64,000 nucleotides of DNA. Source: Ailurus styani (taxonomy: Eukaryota; Chordata; Mammalia; Carnivora; Ailuridae). The notes beneath the pieces were generated by a model. The model saw nothing but the letters and a program-made list of their open reading frames with translations, ran no database searches and was not told the DNA's origin. The position numbers were made by a program, and so were the translations under genes. Below are positions 48,947 through 60,096 of the stretch, piece by piece; positions within the stretch are counted from its first letter, which is position 1; each line of letters starts with the position of its first letter. Where the stretch lies: the NCBI GenBank assembly GCA_002007465.1, contig LNAC01000110.1, positions 620,850 to 684,849 on the forward strand. Direction: 5' to 3'.

Positions 48947-49518
48947 GTAAGATTCACGTCTTTATGTATCTTACTCATGAAACCAGGGATGGATTTTTCT
49001 TATTTCTTGGGCATTGACCACTTCAAAATCATTAGGTCAATAGCTGGAAAACTGGCTTTAAATGAAATATTCGGTGAGGGGGGGACATCACATCACTAGA
49101 GGATATTTTTTTAAGTGAATGTCTTTAAATGACATGGAGTCTTATAATATGGAAAGTTGGTACTGCTCAAAGACTATCTCAAAAGTTTCTTTAATCAGAT
49201 ATTTTAGGCAGTTTCGTTCTTTCACACTGGTCAATGGAATAAGAGAACTCTGTATATTTTGAACATAAAAGAAAAATTGGAGACTAGTGTTTGGAGTCAA
49301 CATTTATCAGTTCATTACAGCTGCACTCTTAGATAAGACAGTGGGGAAGGTCATAGGCAAGGTTATTATTGTTTCTCTTTGAAAATGTTGCTTGATCCTA
49401 GTCGTTCCTTTACCACTTTAGACTTTTCTTAATTAAGTTTCCTTAATGCTTTATTTTATAAAGATATAAAATGAAGAAACTTTCTTTCAATGTCATTAGT
49501 ATAGAAATGCCTATTTGA

Positions 49519-49631
49519 GAGGTGCCTGGCTGTCTCAGCTCTTGGAGCATGTCACTTGATCTCAAACTCAAGAGTTTGAGCCCCATGTTGGGTGTAGAGA
49601 TTACTTCAAGTAAATACATAAAAATAAAAGG
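49519..49631 (+). repeat. CAN-SINE (short, older)
   Basis: Head 'gaggtgcctggctgtctcag', ends 'gagattacttcaagtaaata', lacking the CT-rich part. The near-perfect duplication 'agaaatgcctatttga' / 'agaaatgcctagttga' lies at 49503-49518 and 49632-49647. Confidence 0.88.
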
Positions 49632-49908
49632 AGAAATGCCTAGTTGACTTCATCATTATCAGGCTCTTGCTTAACTGAATATGAGTTTGATGATGGAAAA
49701 AGAAACTTAATTCTATATCGTATCTAAATAATGTTTTATTTATTTAAGGGATTTTTTTCCCAATATGCTATGGAACAGTAAGTTTTAGTTTGTGAAATAA
49801 CTTTATATAGGTTTGCATTTGAAATTTAAGCCTGTAGAAAAAACGTGAGTAATGACAGTGTTATATTCGAAGATCTTTAAGGTATTTAAGCATATGGGTG
49901 ATTTTTAT

Positions 49909-50099
49909 TCTACTTTTTAAAAAATCTTTTACTCCTTTACTAGAGCGAGCATGAGCAGGGGGAAGGGGCAGAGGGAGAGAAAGAAACAGGCTTCCAGGTT
50001 AAGGAGGGAGCCCCCACGTGGGGCTCCATCCCAGGACCCTGGAATCACAGTGTGAGCTGAAGGCAGACGCTTAACTGACTGAGACACCCAGGCACACCA
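49909..50099 (-). repeat. CAN-SINE (minus, old)
   Basis: GA-rich section followed by 'gactgagacacccaggcaca'. The imperfect flanks 'gggtgattttta' / 'tggtgattttta' look like an eroded duplication. Confidence 0.85.
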
Positions 50100-50274
50100 C
50101 ATGTATTGGTGATTTTTAAAACTAATAGTACAAAATATTTGCAACACCGTCCAGAGTCATTATAATTAACATGAATTTCATTTTAAACTAATTTTAATAG
50201 TGTATTTAAATTAGGATACAAAGTATGGCTATGAAGTGCTGTGGAATTGGTTAAGAATTATAGTATCTGGGAGA

Positions 50275-50405
50275 TGGGCTTTAAGGAGGGCATGTGATGG
50301 GATGAACACTGGATGTTATACCCAACTAATGAACCATTGAACACTACATCAAAAACTAATCATGTACTGTATGTTGGCTAATTGAATTTAAATTAAAAAA
50401 AAGAC
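50275..50405 (+). repeat. LINE-1 3' tip (carnivore type)
   Basis: 'gcatgtgatgggatgaacac', 'tggatgttatacccaactaa' and 'tgttggctaattgaatttaa' followed by an A run match the carnivore L1 3' end. Confidence 0.75.
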
Positions 50406-52329
50406 CACTCAGAAAAAAAAAAGAAATTTTAATATCCAAAGTCCAATAATAAAAAAATTATTTTCAGGTTCTTATTGTTAAATTATCTAAAAAGGTTAGA
50501 AAAAAGTAAAGTATCTTTTGAAGATGCCCCATAATATCATCAGTATGGTCCAATGACTAATAATATCAAATTGCCTTCGGTAGCAAAAGGATATTATATG
50601 TAGAGAGATATCAGTGATTGTAAATTATTACTCAATAAAATAAATTCCCAAAAATATCACTCAAAATCACACCTTTTATATTGTTCTAAAAGGATGTGTT
50701 AGAGTCTTCACCCAGGTACTTTGATTAAATGTTTTGGTTACTACTTGAAGTATTTGAACATGTAAAATATCCTGAGAAGAGAAGTAGAGATAAATTGCTC
50801 TGATAGAAACTGATCTAGATCTGGGGTCCACATTCAAGTACTTTCAGGGGCCAGGCAGTTAACGTAAATGAGGGCAGTGGTATTAAGTCGTAGTGAGGAC
50901 CACAGCAAACTCTAGAGCACGTGAACTATCCAGAGGTTTCCAAACACATATTTTAATTTCTTCCCAAGTCAGTAAAAACATTCCCAGGCCATATGTGGCC
51001 AGTGTGCAGGGTTTTGATTCCCGAGGCAAATATGGACGTGGATCTGTGTAGCAAAGACACAGGAGTACTCTGCCAGCCTCTCCTAACTCTTTACACGTTA
51101 AGTTCAAGTGATTTGGGGGGTGTTTTGTTTTGTTTTTAGCTAATCTCGCTTCTTGAGCAGATTACATCAGTGACCTCAGAAATAGTTTGACTTAGTCCAT
51201 AGTTCTCAGGGTACCTAAATAAAACTTGTATATCTTGTTAAGATCCGTACATCCTGGGGACACTGTGGGATGGGGTCGGCTGTGACTGGGGAAGGCTGCT
51301 GGGTGCCTTGAGGTCATGAGGCTCCTGGGATTACTCCCGTACCTCCCGCTGGTAGAGAGCATGACTCTGGGGCTGGTATTGGTGCAGATACACAGGCAGA
51401 ATCACCTCCTGTGGATACCTGTATTCAGTCTACCAAATCAGAATGGAGGTTTACCACAGTCTTTCTATTTTTAAAAATAGGACTTTTTAACTTCCTTCCT
51501 TGGGAATGGACGTGACTATAAGCTAACTGGGGTTGCTCAAGTTGATGCTACCTTTGCTTGAGCACTTGAAGGAATCATTACTGACAGTCACTAAAATAAA
51601 AAACACATTTATTTGTTTATGTTTATATTTCCATTAGGGATGTCTTACTCTCTGTGAAACAACTGTCAGGTTTAGGAAAAGATGTAATGTCTTGAAAGGC
51701 TTTCATCAAATAAAACGTTTAATTAAAGAAAACCTTTTTTATCTCATTATCCATATAGCCAAGTGTTTGACTAGTCAGCTCTGCTGACTAACAGATAAAT
51801 GTGTTATTTATAGATCATGCTAATTTATCCTATCTTGTGACTCTTGTTGGTCTTCTAAGATCCTGGTATGTTTCAAGATTGAAGGGAAAATGTGACATTT
51901 AAGCAAATAATTTGGCCCCTGACTAGGGCAAATTTATATAATGCAGGACAAAAACCATGATACCAAAGGTAAATTTGACAGAAAAAAAAATAACTTTAAA
52001 TGCAAAAACATTTTTTTTCTTTGTTAAGCTGTTTTAATAGTTGTCCCAAGTTGGCAGATAGGTGACAGTTGATCATTTACTGCTTCTGAGTGGGACAGGA
52101 CAGAACTGGTCACAAGCCACTTTAAGCAATTCAGTGTACAAGAAGAATCTGTCACTAAAATAATCTTATTCTTTCTGAAGTGAGCAAAAGGGGATCATGG
52201 ATGATGGTATGAAGGAGTCTGGTCACAAGTGAACCTTTCCTTCCTGAAGCCATCTTGTGAGAATAAAGTAATCCTGAGGAACCCACCTTTGCTCTCTTTA
52301 AGTGACTGTCATTATGGAATCCATTCCCG

Positions 52330-52430
52330 GAGGTCAGAGACTCTCTCTCACCCGTTATCATATCTCCAGAGCTCAGCATCATGCCTGGTGCCGAGCAGAA
52401 ACTCAGTATATGAATTGTCAATGAGTGAGA
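52330..52430 (+). repeat. L2 3' terminus next to exon 24
   Basis: 'tatctccagagctcagcatc', then 'atgcctggtgccgagcagaa', then 'actcagtatatgaattgtca' is the decayed L2 end. It stops about 40 bp before the exon 24 acceptor. Confidence 0.6.
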
Positions 52431-52468
52431 CACCTTCATCTCAAACTGTGATTTCACTTGCCATGTAG

Positions 52469-52696
52469 ACATCCGCATGGAGCAGTGTTACTTGAAGTGG
52501 GATGAAGATGAATGTGTCCATCCTGTTCCTGGAAAGTTTCGCATGGATGCCTGTTGCTGTGCAGTTGGGGCAGCTTGGGGCACGGAGTGTGAGGAATGCC
52601 CCAAACTTGGCACCAAGGAATATGAGACCCTGTGCCCCCGGGGGCCAGGCTTTGCTAACAGAGGGGATGTTCTTACAGGTCGGCCATTTTACAAAG
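52469..52696 (+). CDS. FBN2: FBN2 exon 24: TB3 domain with RGD
   Basis: A phase 1-1 exon of 228 bases (76 codons) that encodes all of TB3: '[11 protein letters not shown]', CCC in '[13 protein letters not shown]', and eight cysteines. '[11 protein letters not shown]' carries an Arg-Gly-Asp at 52660-52668. From memory of the family, FBN2 has an RGD here while FBN1 does not; FBN1's RGD is in TB4. The motif suggests integrin contact. In humans, exon 24 opens the region where contractural arachnodactyly variants cluster. The acceptor is weak (cacttgccatgtag); donor GTAACT. Confidence 0.97.
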
Positions 52697-53230
52697 GTAA
52701 CTCTCAGGGTCACGTTGACCTCTCTGCCCCAAAGCTCACCTGCCACTTTCCCTCAGATTTGGTTTTGCTTTACACATGTAATTTGCCACCTTATTTTCTT
52801 TGTTAAATGTGATTTGTGGCCAGCCTTATGGCTAAGGAAAATAAATCACCTGTATAAGCTGGTACTGAAGTGAAGACGTAAAACACGCCACTAATCTCAC
52901 TTTTCATACATCCTGCCACACCGTACCTCTGCTCCCCTTAGTGTAGCCTGACCAGATGCAGCCTTGATGCAGCAAAAAGCTCCCTATCCCCCTAACCCTT
53001 ACCCAACGAATGGTCACAAAGAAAGAGATCGGAACCCTACGCTAGAAAATGCAGAATCTTTTTTCATGTGTGAAGCTTTCTCTGTGGCATCCATGTGATC
53101 ACTGACAGTGTTGAGGGCCCGCTTGGACTTGGGAACATTATTTTCCATCATGATAGATTTTCAGCTTTTACCAAGGAACCCATGCACTCAGACCAACCGT
53201 CTCTCTGTTCCTGCTCTGTTCTGCTTTCAG
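52697..53230 (+). other. FBN2: Intron 24
   Basis: 0.53 kb with no repeat or gene recognised. It ends 'tgttctgctttcag'. Confidence 0.9.
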
Positions 53231-53356
53231 ATATCAACGAGTGCAAAGCTTTTCCTGGGATGTGCACTTATGGCAAGTGCAGAAATACAATCGGCAGCTT
53301 CAAGTGCCGTTGCAACAGCGGCTTTGCTCTGGACACAGAGGAAAGAAACTGCACAG
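53231..53356 (+). CDS. FBN2: FBN2 exon 25: cbEGF11
   Basis: A phase 1-1 exon of 126 bases (42 codons): '[17 protein letters not shown]', '[10 protein letters not shown]', six cysteines. 'ERNCT' holds an N-glycosylation sequon (NCT) at 53347-53355. It opens the run of consecutive cbEGF modules after TB3. Donor GTGAGA. Confidence 0.97.
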
Positions 53357-53626
53357 GTGAGACTGCTCTTTGGCTGGATTTGGCCAACACTGGCTCTCTC
53401 CCTTTGCTCTTTTGGGAAGTACTGCCTTTGAAAAAGCCCAGGTTTGGCTTTTTGGGTTTTTTACCCCTGCCTTAAATCCCTTCTCCAAGCCAGCTCTTCT
53501 GAGAGTTGCACCAACAGCATAAAATACTGTCTGTTCTACCTGAGGAACAACAGAAAAAATAGGATTTCCAGAATGATGAATACACTAGAGCAACTGCTCA
53601 TCTATAAATGATATATAGTATCTTTT

Positions 53627-53822
53627 TTTAAAGATTTTTTTATTTATTCATTTGACACAGAGAGAGAGAGATTACAAGTAGGCAGAGAGGCAGGCAGAGA
53701 GAGAGGAGGAAGCAGGCTCCCCGCTGAGCAGAGAGCCCGACGTGGGCCTCGATCCCAGGACCCTGGGATCATGACCTGAGCCGGAGGCAGCGGCTTTAAC
53801 CCACTGAGCTACCCAGGCACCC
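53627..53822 (-). repeat. CAN-SINE (minus, recent-looking)
   Basis: Near-consensus copy 270 bp after exon 25. A perfect 19-bp duplication 'atgatatatagtatctttt' lies at 53608-53626 and 53823-53841. Confidence 0.96.
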
Positions 53823-54069
53823 ATGATATATAGTATCTTTTAAGAATTTAAAGTTTGTAATAGAGCAGTTATAACTTATTTTCCTCAGCTGTGAGGTTTT
53901 CTTAATTATACTCTAGTCGCCATCCATATATCCCTGTCCATACCTGTTCCCGTTAGTTTGAAGATAGGAAGTCCACATGTTTTTATGACATTAAACAAAT
54001 TATTCCAGACACTTGAAATATATCTGCAAAATCTTATTTTCACAGCTCTCTTTATTCATTTCCTCCTTG

Positions 54070-55220
54070 GACTTTTTCCTTCCGTCTTGCCCTCACCCCT
54101 GCTGATCTCCACTGAAATGTGCTTCTGACTCCTTCCTCACTTCCTACTCTGGAAGGTACCGGAGTCCCCACATCGCCACCTCCCCTACACCATCCCCAGA
54201 GCATTTCCAAACTGTCCACCTCCCTTGCTGCCCCAGCTCCTCACCCCCCACACCCCCACGTGGCTTTCCTGCTTGTCTCTACCTGCATCTCATACCTTCA
54301 CCTTCAGCTGGACTCATGGCTGTTGGGCAACACTGTTCACTCCTTACCTCCCCAACTGATTCTCCACTCCACCTTTAGACCTCCTCTACCCACACACCCT
54401 CTCAACCCCCCTGCTCCCTCCCGCTCTGCTTTCTTGACATCACTCTCATGGCCAGATCCCTTCCCACACACTCTCTGGCAATGAGATTTCATCTTCCACG
54501 GTTTTCCAGTCCTCCACGTGCCCTCCTCCTTGCTGCTCCTGCTCCAGCCCTTGTCAGTAGGCTCCCTCCTCTCTCTGCAGTGCTTCCCTCCCTGTCCTGT
54601 TGCTTTCCCTGGACCTGAAAACAAGTTCACACTGTTTCCTCTGCCATCTTCTCCCTCACACTGCCACCCCGTTTCCCTGCTTTTATCTCTCACTTCACTC
54701 TCCTGAAGAGCCATTGGCTTTGTATGCCCATGTAATTTTGACTATTTCCCTCCCTCATTCAGACACATAAACGTTCTCTCTCAGAACTTTGTCAAGTTGA
54801 AAAAAGACCTTTCTTTTGGTGCTTATCCTCCATGACCTCTCTGCTGGCCACATCCCTTCCTCGGTTTTCTTCACTCTTGGTCTCTGTGGGACATCCCTGT
54901 CTCTTTCATCTTTCTGTGCCCACAGTGTTTCTTCTCTCATTTCTGCAGATTCGTCTGCCCATGGCATTTCCAGAGTTTTCTGCCTCTTACAGCTGCCCAC
55001 GCCCCCATGCCTTCCCAGGCGGGCTGCAGTGAGCGGACGCCTCAGTGTGAACTCTGTCCTCACCTCTGCCCGAGTGCCACACTTGCAGCTGCCACAGCAC
55101 CTCTTCACTTTAGCCCCACTTTGTCCCATCTCCACCCTTTCTCTGCCTAGCAACATCCTTGTCTGTAGCAACAGCATCATTTCAGTCAGGATCGAGGCCT
55201 CAGACTGCTTTGATCTCTCC
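54070..55220 (+). repeat. C/T-rich tract, probably decayed L2
   Basis: Pyrimidine-rich on the + strand, with pieces such as 'ctccatgacctctctgctgg' and 'ttcactcttggtctctgtgg' that resemble L2 ORF2 sequence. The biased composition leaves long open frames on both strands (about 120-170 codons), none with a recognisable domain. The family call is tentative. Confidence 0.45.
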
Positions 55221-55353
55221 CTCTCTCGGACAAGGAAGAAGATATGTGTAGTCTCCATCGCAGTGGCTGTACTAGACTTTTCTTTGAGGCTATTGCAGGT
55301 ACTGGCTCGGCTCCTCAGGAAATAGATTCCTGGCAGAGATTAGCCTGCAGAAG

Positions 55354-55563
55354 TTTTTTTTGTTTGTTTTTGGGTTTTTTTTAAAGATTTTATTCATTTA
55401 TTTGACAGAGATCACAAGTAGGCAGAGAGGCAAGCAGAGGGAGAAGGGGAAGCAGGCTCCCCACCGAGCAGAGAGCCCGATGTGGGGCTCGATCCCAGGA
55501 CCCTGAGATCATGACCTGAGCCGAAGGCAGAGGCTTTAACCCACTGAGCCACCCAGGCACCCC
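55354..55563 (-). repeat. CAN-SINE (minus)
   Basis: T-rich tail with TTTG units, 'aaagattttattcatttatt', GA-rich body, ending 'actgagccacccaggcaccc'. The 13-bp duplication 'tagcctgcagaag' / 'tagcctgcggaag' lies at 55341-55353 and 55564-55576. Confidence 0.94.
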
Positions 55564-56393
55564 TAGCCTGCGGAAGGTTTGCTAGCAGAAGTGGGCGAAG
55601 GGGGAAGCTGGGCAGCCATCAGTCCAGTTCTCAGCCCACCACACTGGGAGCTCTGGATCTCGGATGGCCCATCAGAACTGTCTTGGGGCAACAAGATTAG
55701 GTGTTTATGGACCTGCATGGTTAGTCTTTGGATACATGTGCCCAGAGAGGGTGTGTGAGTGTGAGGAAGGGTCCTCTTTGCTGAGGCATTTCTTGAAGAT
55801 AATTTATACCTCAGGGCTTTGTGCCCCCAGACTCCCCAGCAGCAGGAGGGGGAAGAGAAATAAGTCCTTCCTTCCTGAGGGGGGAATTGGGCAACACATG
55901 GCAGTATTCACTGCACGACACTCTTCCAGTGTCTTCCATCCCACTGATAGTCCATTCTGATCATTCATGTTCGCCAACCACCAAGTGTTAGTTCCGACAA
56001 AGCAACTCTCAGTGACTCACAGGGTGAAGACAGGGTTCTTCCAGGTCTGACACCACTTCCTGTCTTTGATGTGCAATTAGCCAAGTTACTTAATGACTCT
56101 GAAACTTGCCTTCTTTGCATAAGAGAGACATTTGTTGGTCACGCGGCAGTGCTGCGGTCTATAATGTGAAAGGACAGTGGGACACCGTTGGCTGCCTTTC
56201 TTCACCACATTTAAAGCCGTCTTCTTTTGACACCCTCACCAATCACACCCATCCTCCCTGTCCTTGCACTATCAGCCTCTGCAGTCCAGCCAATCTGCAA
56301 CGTACTGTGCTCGGAAATGCATTATTTGTCTTCCCCCATGTGCTCTATTTCTTGTCCTTCTATTTGTCCCACTTCTTTAAAGTTAGAATTTCT

Positions 56394-56597
56394 TTTTTTT
56401 TTTTTTAATTTACTTATGTATTTTAGCGGGAGAGAGAGTACGTGAGCCTGGGGAGGGGCAGAGGGAGAGAGAAACTTCATCAGGCTCCTTGCTGATCTTG
56501 GGGCTCAGTGCGGGCCTTGATCTCAGATCCCTGATATCATGACCTGAGCTGAAACCAAGAGTTGGTCACTCAACCAGCTGTGCCACCCAGAGACCCC
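56394..56597 (-). repeat. CAN-SINE (minus, older)
   Basis: Diverged copy with GA-rich body and 'tgccacccagagacccc' at the end. A 16-bp duplication with one mismatch (taaagttagaatttct / taaagtgagaatttct) flanks it at 56378-56393 and 56598-56613. Confidence 0.9.
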
Positions 56598-56704
56598 TAA
56601 AGTGAGAATTTCTATATAAGCTTCAAGGACCAGTTCAAAGTTACGTCCTCCCAAAATACCAGTTTTTAGCAGGAAACCATTTCTATGGATATGGTAGTCT
56701 GTAT

Positions 56705-56920
56705 GAGACAGACACTCTTCTCAGTGCTTCACGAATATAGACTCACTTAATCCTAGCAGGTGGGTTTTACTATATTCCCCCATTTTACAGATGTGGAAAT
56801 TGAGGCACACAGAAATGAAATTATTTTCCCAAGCCTCTTCACCCAGTAGATGATAGAACTAAGATTGGTACCTAGGTGTCTGCTTCCAGAGTCCACACTC
56901 CACGCTGTGCAGCTCCCAGC
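56705..56920 (-). repeat. MIR SINE (minus)
   Basis: 'tcacttaatcctagcaggtg', then 'cccccattttacagatgtgg', then 'aaattgaggcacacagaaat' is the MIR core in reverse complement. Confidence 0.8.
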
Positions 56921-57479
56921 ACATCACGTCAGCTAGAGTGTATCCATGCTCTGCCAATAACTCTATTCTTTATTCTTCAAATGGCTCTAACTACCAGTTT
57001 CTAGATACTGATAGACAACAAGAGAATCAATATGCGTGTTGCTAGCTGCCTAATTGAATCAGTGAATGGTATTAAAAATTTTGTTTAAAAGCATATCTTC
57101 TGTGTTGCCTGTAATTAGGAGAATAAATAAAGACCAAATGCTGGTTGAAAGCATTGACATTCTGAGACTGAGACGCCCAAGAGAGCATGTAGAAGTTACC
57201 CGCTGATAAACCCTGTGATAGAAGAACTTCAGAATTAAAATAAAGAGATGCCAGCAAAGGCATTTCTTCCTACTGTGACCAAACAAACAAACAAACAAAA
57301 AAGTATGTCATATTTTCTCAATTATATTTTATAGACATGACTTCTCCATTAGAAAATCTCAGTTACAAGCATGGGATGCTTGTTTTTGATAATATAAACG
57401 CTGCCATTGAAGATTCTTACTTTCTGTAGTATGTACAGAGTGACAAACACATCATTTTTCTTTATTTTTACTTGGAGAA

Positions 57480-58030
57480 GTAAATGAGCGTTGTCTCCAC
57501 ATCTGAACATGACAGAAGAACGTCCCCAGAGCATGTTGCACGGCCCCACCATATATGGATGCCATCTAGCCCGAGGCTGGGGGGCTGTGCTGGTCAGCAA
57601 CCTGCCCTGCTCGGGGCAGTGGCCCCAGCAGATTCCCATCGCACTGGGCACGGGCTGCTGGAGACAACTGGCCACTGTCACTTATGCACAGGACTTCATT
57701 CCGTGTGCCGCTGCTTCCTCACCCACCACCTGCCCGGTCCCGCTTACGCAGCAGTTGCTCTGTTCATCCCTGTGTTACCACTTCTAAACCACAAAGAGAA
57801 ATCCACAATTCCAGAATTCTTAAAGGCAGACGCACCGCCTGCCCGTTGGCCGTGACAGTTTTGGCAGTTGGGGAAAGGAATGTGCCCAAGGCTCCCCATC
57901 TGCCTGGAGTTGATCTGGGCCCGCGGAGCTTCCTGCTGCTCCCGCTGATCTTCCCGGCACCTCCCGCAGGCTGCACCTTCCTGGGGAAGGCCGCACCTGC
58001 CTCACTGCTCTTGAGTACCTCCTCCACTCA
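57480..58030 (+). other. GC-rich unique-looking stretch before exon 26
   Basis: About 550 bp with higher GC and a scatter of CpGs compared with the AT-rich sequence around it. Several overlapping open frames occur by composition, none with recognisable domains. No repeat was recognised. Confidence 0.5.
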
Positions 58031-58066
58031 TGTATTCTTTTATTTCTTTTCAACCCTGTGAATTAG

Positions 58067-58195
58067 ACATTGATGAGTGCAGAATTTCTCCCGACCTCTG
58101 TGGAAGTGGCATCTGTGTCAACACGCCAGGCAGCTTTGAGTGTGAGTGCTTCGAAGGCTACGAAAGTGGGTTCATGATGATGAAGAACTGCATGG
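58067..58195 (+). CDS. FBN2: FBN2 exon 26: cbEGF12
   Basis: A phase 1-1 exon of 129 bases (43 codons): '[17 protein letters not shown]', '[10 protein letters not shown]', then '[12 protein letters not shown]', which makes the Cys5-Cys6 loop one residue longer than in neighbouring modules. Six cysteines. The acceptor 'accctgtgaattag' has a poor pyrimidine tract next to the AG. Donor GTAAGT. Confidence 0.97.
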
Positions 58196-58922
58196 GTAAG
58201 TGTGCTTCAGCTCTTCCTGCCCAGTCTCCCAGCCAGAGAGCCTGACCCTGGCTTGTCTCCGAGCCGTTAGCTGCATGCTTAGCCAGGCACTGTGCTGAGC
58301 AAGAGAATGGATGTCACCGTCAGACAGGAAATCTGCTCCTAGATAACTCTTGGGGAGCCCCAACCTCTTGGTGCCTTAGTAGCAGTGAGACACTGAGACT
58401 GGGTTCTGTTTGTTCGGAGAATCTAAAATCAACACAGGCTAACTACCTATAAGGAATTCACTTAACATGCATGACCTTGTGTGGTGACCCCAAATTTATA
58501 TTCAGCCATGCAAATCCCATGTTATTTATGTGTTTTTATTACAAACTCTTGGTACTGCCTACCTCTTGGTCTGTATTTAGTGACGTCCAGGACTCACCAC
58601 ATGGAACATAAAAGGTGATCAGTCTATGATTTTTCTTTTACTTTGATTAGTGTGAAGTGAAACTAATATTGTTAAATCTCTAGTGAGTCAACTTGTTTCA
58701 TATAAGTCAATTCCCTGGCAACTCACTGTCTTTAAGGAAAAAACTTACCATTTATTTACTGGTAGTAGAAAAAGTGAGGAGAATATTATCCCATCTCCTC
58801 TGAAACCTGTCTCTTACATTTGAATCCCACTTAACCTCACATCATAATTTTCCCCTCATGCTGAATACATGAATATTTTTCCCTCAGAGTTCTTTAATGG
58901 ATCTCACGTTTTTACCTTTCAG
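58196..58922 (+). other. FBN2: Intron 26
   Basis: 0.73 kb with no repeat or gene recognised. Confidence 0.9.
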
Positions 58923-59048
58923 ACATTGACGAATGTGAACGTAACCCTCTCCTTTGTAGGGGTGGCACCTGTGTGAACACTGAGGGCAGCTTTCAGTGTG
59001 ACTGTCCATTGGGACACGAGCTGTCACCGTCCCGTGAGGACTGTGTGG
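58923..59048 (+). CDS. FBN2: FBN2 exon 27: cbEGF13
   Basis: A phase 1-1 exon of 126 bases (42 codons): '[17 protein letters not shown]', '[10 protein letters not shown]', six cysteines. The calcium signature is the full DIDEC. My memory of the human protein has Gly for Glu at this position ('DIDGC'), which I cannot verify here. Donor GTGAGT. Confidence 0.97.
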
Positions 59049-59920
59049 GTGAGTTTATCTCCTCAGCACGTAAACCCACCCAGCTCACCTGGTGAAGAAG
59101 TCACTTTTAACAAACTTGTTGGTTTGGGCACGTGAAATGTAGTTGGTTAGAAGTTGGAAATTCAGAACCCCTTTATTTGTATTTGAGCTATGTCCTTAGA
59201 GAATGCCTCAGTGACACATTCAAAGGAGCCGGCCTTGTCCTGGTTACCTACTGTTTCAGGCCATAAGGTTCCCTCCTCCACAGAGGATGGAATGGGAAAG
59301 CTGCCGTTGGCAGGGCTGCTCCCTGATGACTCACCTGTGCGTTCACCTGTGTGTCTGCCACTCATTCAGCAGAGTCTGTTCCCCACCCCTGTGTCATTAT
59401 CATGGGGTCTGCTCCTGTGTGTGTGAACACGTGAGCTCCCTTCCCATCATCCTGTCACAGAAAGATCCTGAATCCTGGTCCAGGAAAAGATCCTGGTCTC
59501 TTCGCTGGCAGAGCTGAGGGGTGGGAGTGGCAGGGGTGACAGGAGAACACCAGCTGGTCTTGCTGGTCTGGACATTCCATCCCACTGATTCTCATGTGAA
59601 TACGGAGGCCTCTGGGACTACTGAGCTCTAGTATATTAGTTTTAAAACCTTGATGTAGCCAGGAAACATTTCTTCACAGAAAATCTGTCTTGCAAGTGTC
59701 AGCAAATGAAACAGTTTAAAACAGAGCAGATGGCACACCCCCATTTCAAAACAGAATTTGAGAACACCTTTCTACCAGACATGTTTTATTTATAAATCCT
59801 ATTTTATATTGTTCTGCTAATATAGGTGAATCTTAAATCATACACTAAACAGACATTTTTAAAAGGTAAATTGAAAAAGTTTTAAAGATTCTCTTAAAAT
59901 TTTAAAGATTTTCTTAAATA

Positions 59921-60096
59921 TTTTATTTATTTGAGAAAGAGAACCAGAGAGAGAGCATGAGCAGCAGGGAGGGGCAGAGGCAGAAGCAGACTTCCCACGA
60001 AACAGGGAACCTGATGTGGGCCTCAATCCCAGGACCCTGGGATCATAACCTTAGCCGAAGGCAGACACTTATCCTACTGAGCCACCCAGGCGCCCC
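59921..60096 (-). repeat. CAN-SINE (minus, older)
   Basis: 'ttttatttatttgagaaaga' tail, GA-rich body, ending 'actgagccacccaggcgccc'. The flanking 'taaatatttt' repeats at both sides suggest the target site. Confidence 0.9.

Larger units (their letters stand above)
48947..52468 (+). other. FBN2: Intron 23
   Basis: 3.5 kb. Contains a truncated CAN-SINE, an old minus-strand CAN-SINE, an L1 3' tip and an L2 3' end right before exon 24. Bases 50.42-52.3 kb show nothing else nameable. Confidence 0.88.
53357..58066 (+). other. FBN2: Intron 25
   Basis: 4.7 kb. Contains three minus-strand CAN-SINEs, a long C/T-rich L2-like tract, a MIR and a moderately CpG-containing GC-rich stretch before exon 26. 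Bases 53.85-54.06, 55.58-56.38 and 56.92-57.48 kb show nothing nameable. Confidence 0.88.

Noticed and set aside
48751..49017. Open frame extending exon 23 in both directions
   Set aside because: Only 48821-48946 encodes the cbEGF module; the extensions cross the consensus acceptor and donor. The same applies around exons 14, 15, 18, 19, 24, 25, 26, 29, 30 and 31.
54755..55325. Long open frames on both strands (about 167-169 codons)
   Set aside because: The sequence is strongly C/T-biased, which suppresses stops on both strands. No domain, splice context or conserved motif is visible, and the tract resembles decayed L2.
57349..58061. Cluster of overlapping open frames on both strands before exon 26
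   Set aside because: Explained by GC-rich composition; frames overlap in all directions and none resembles a known protein.
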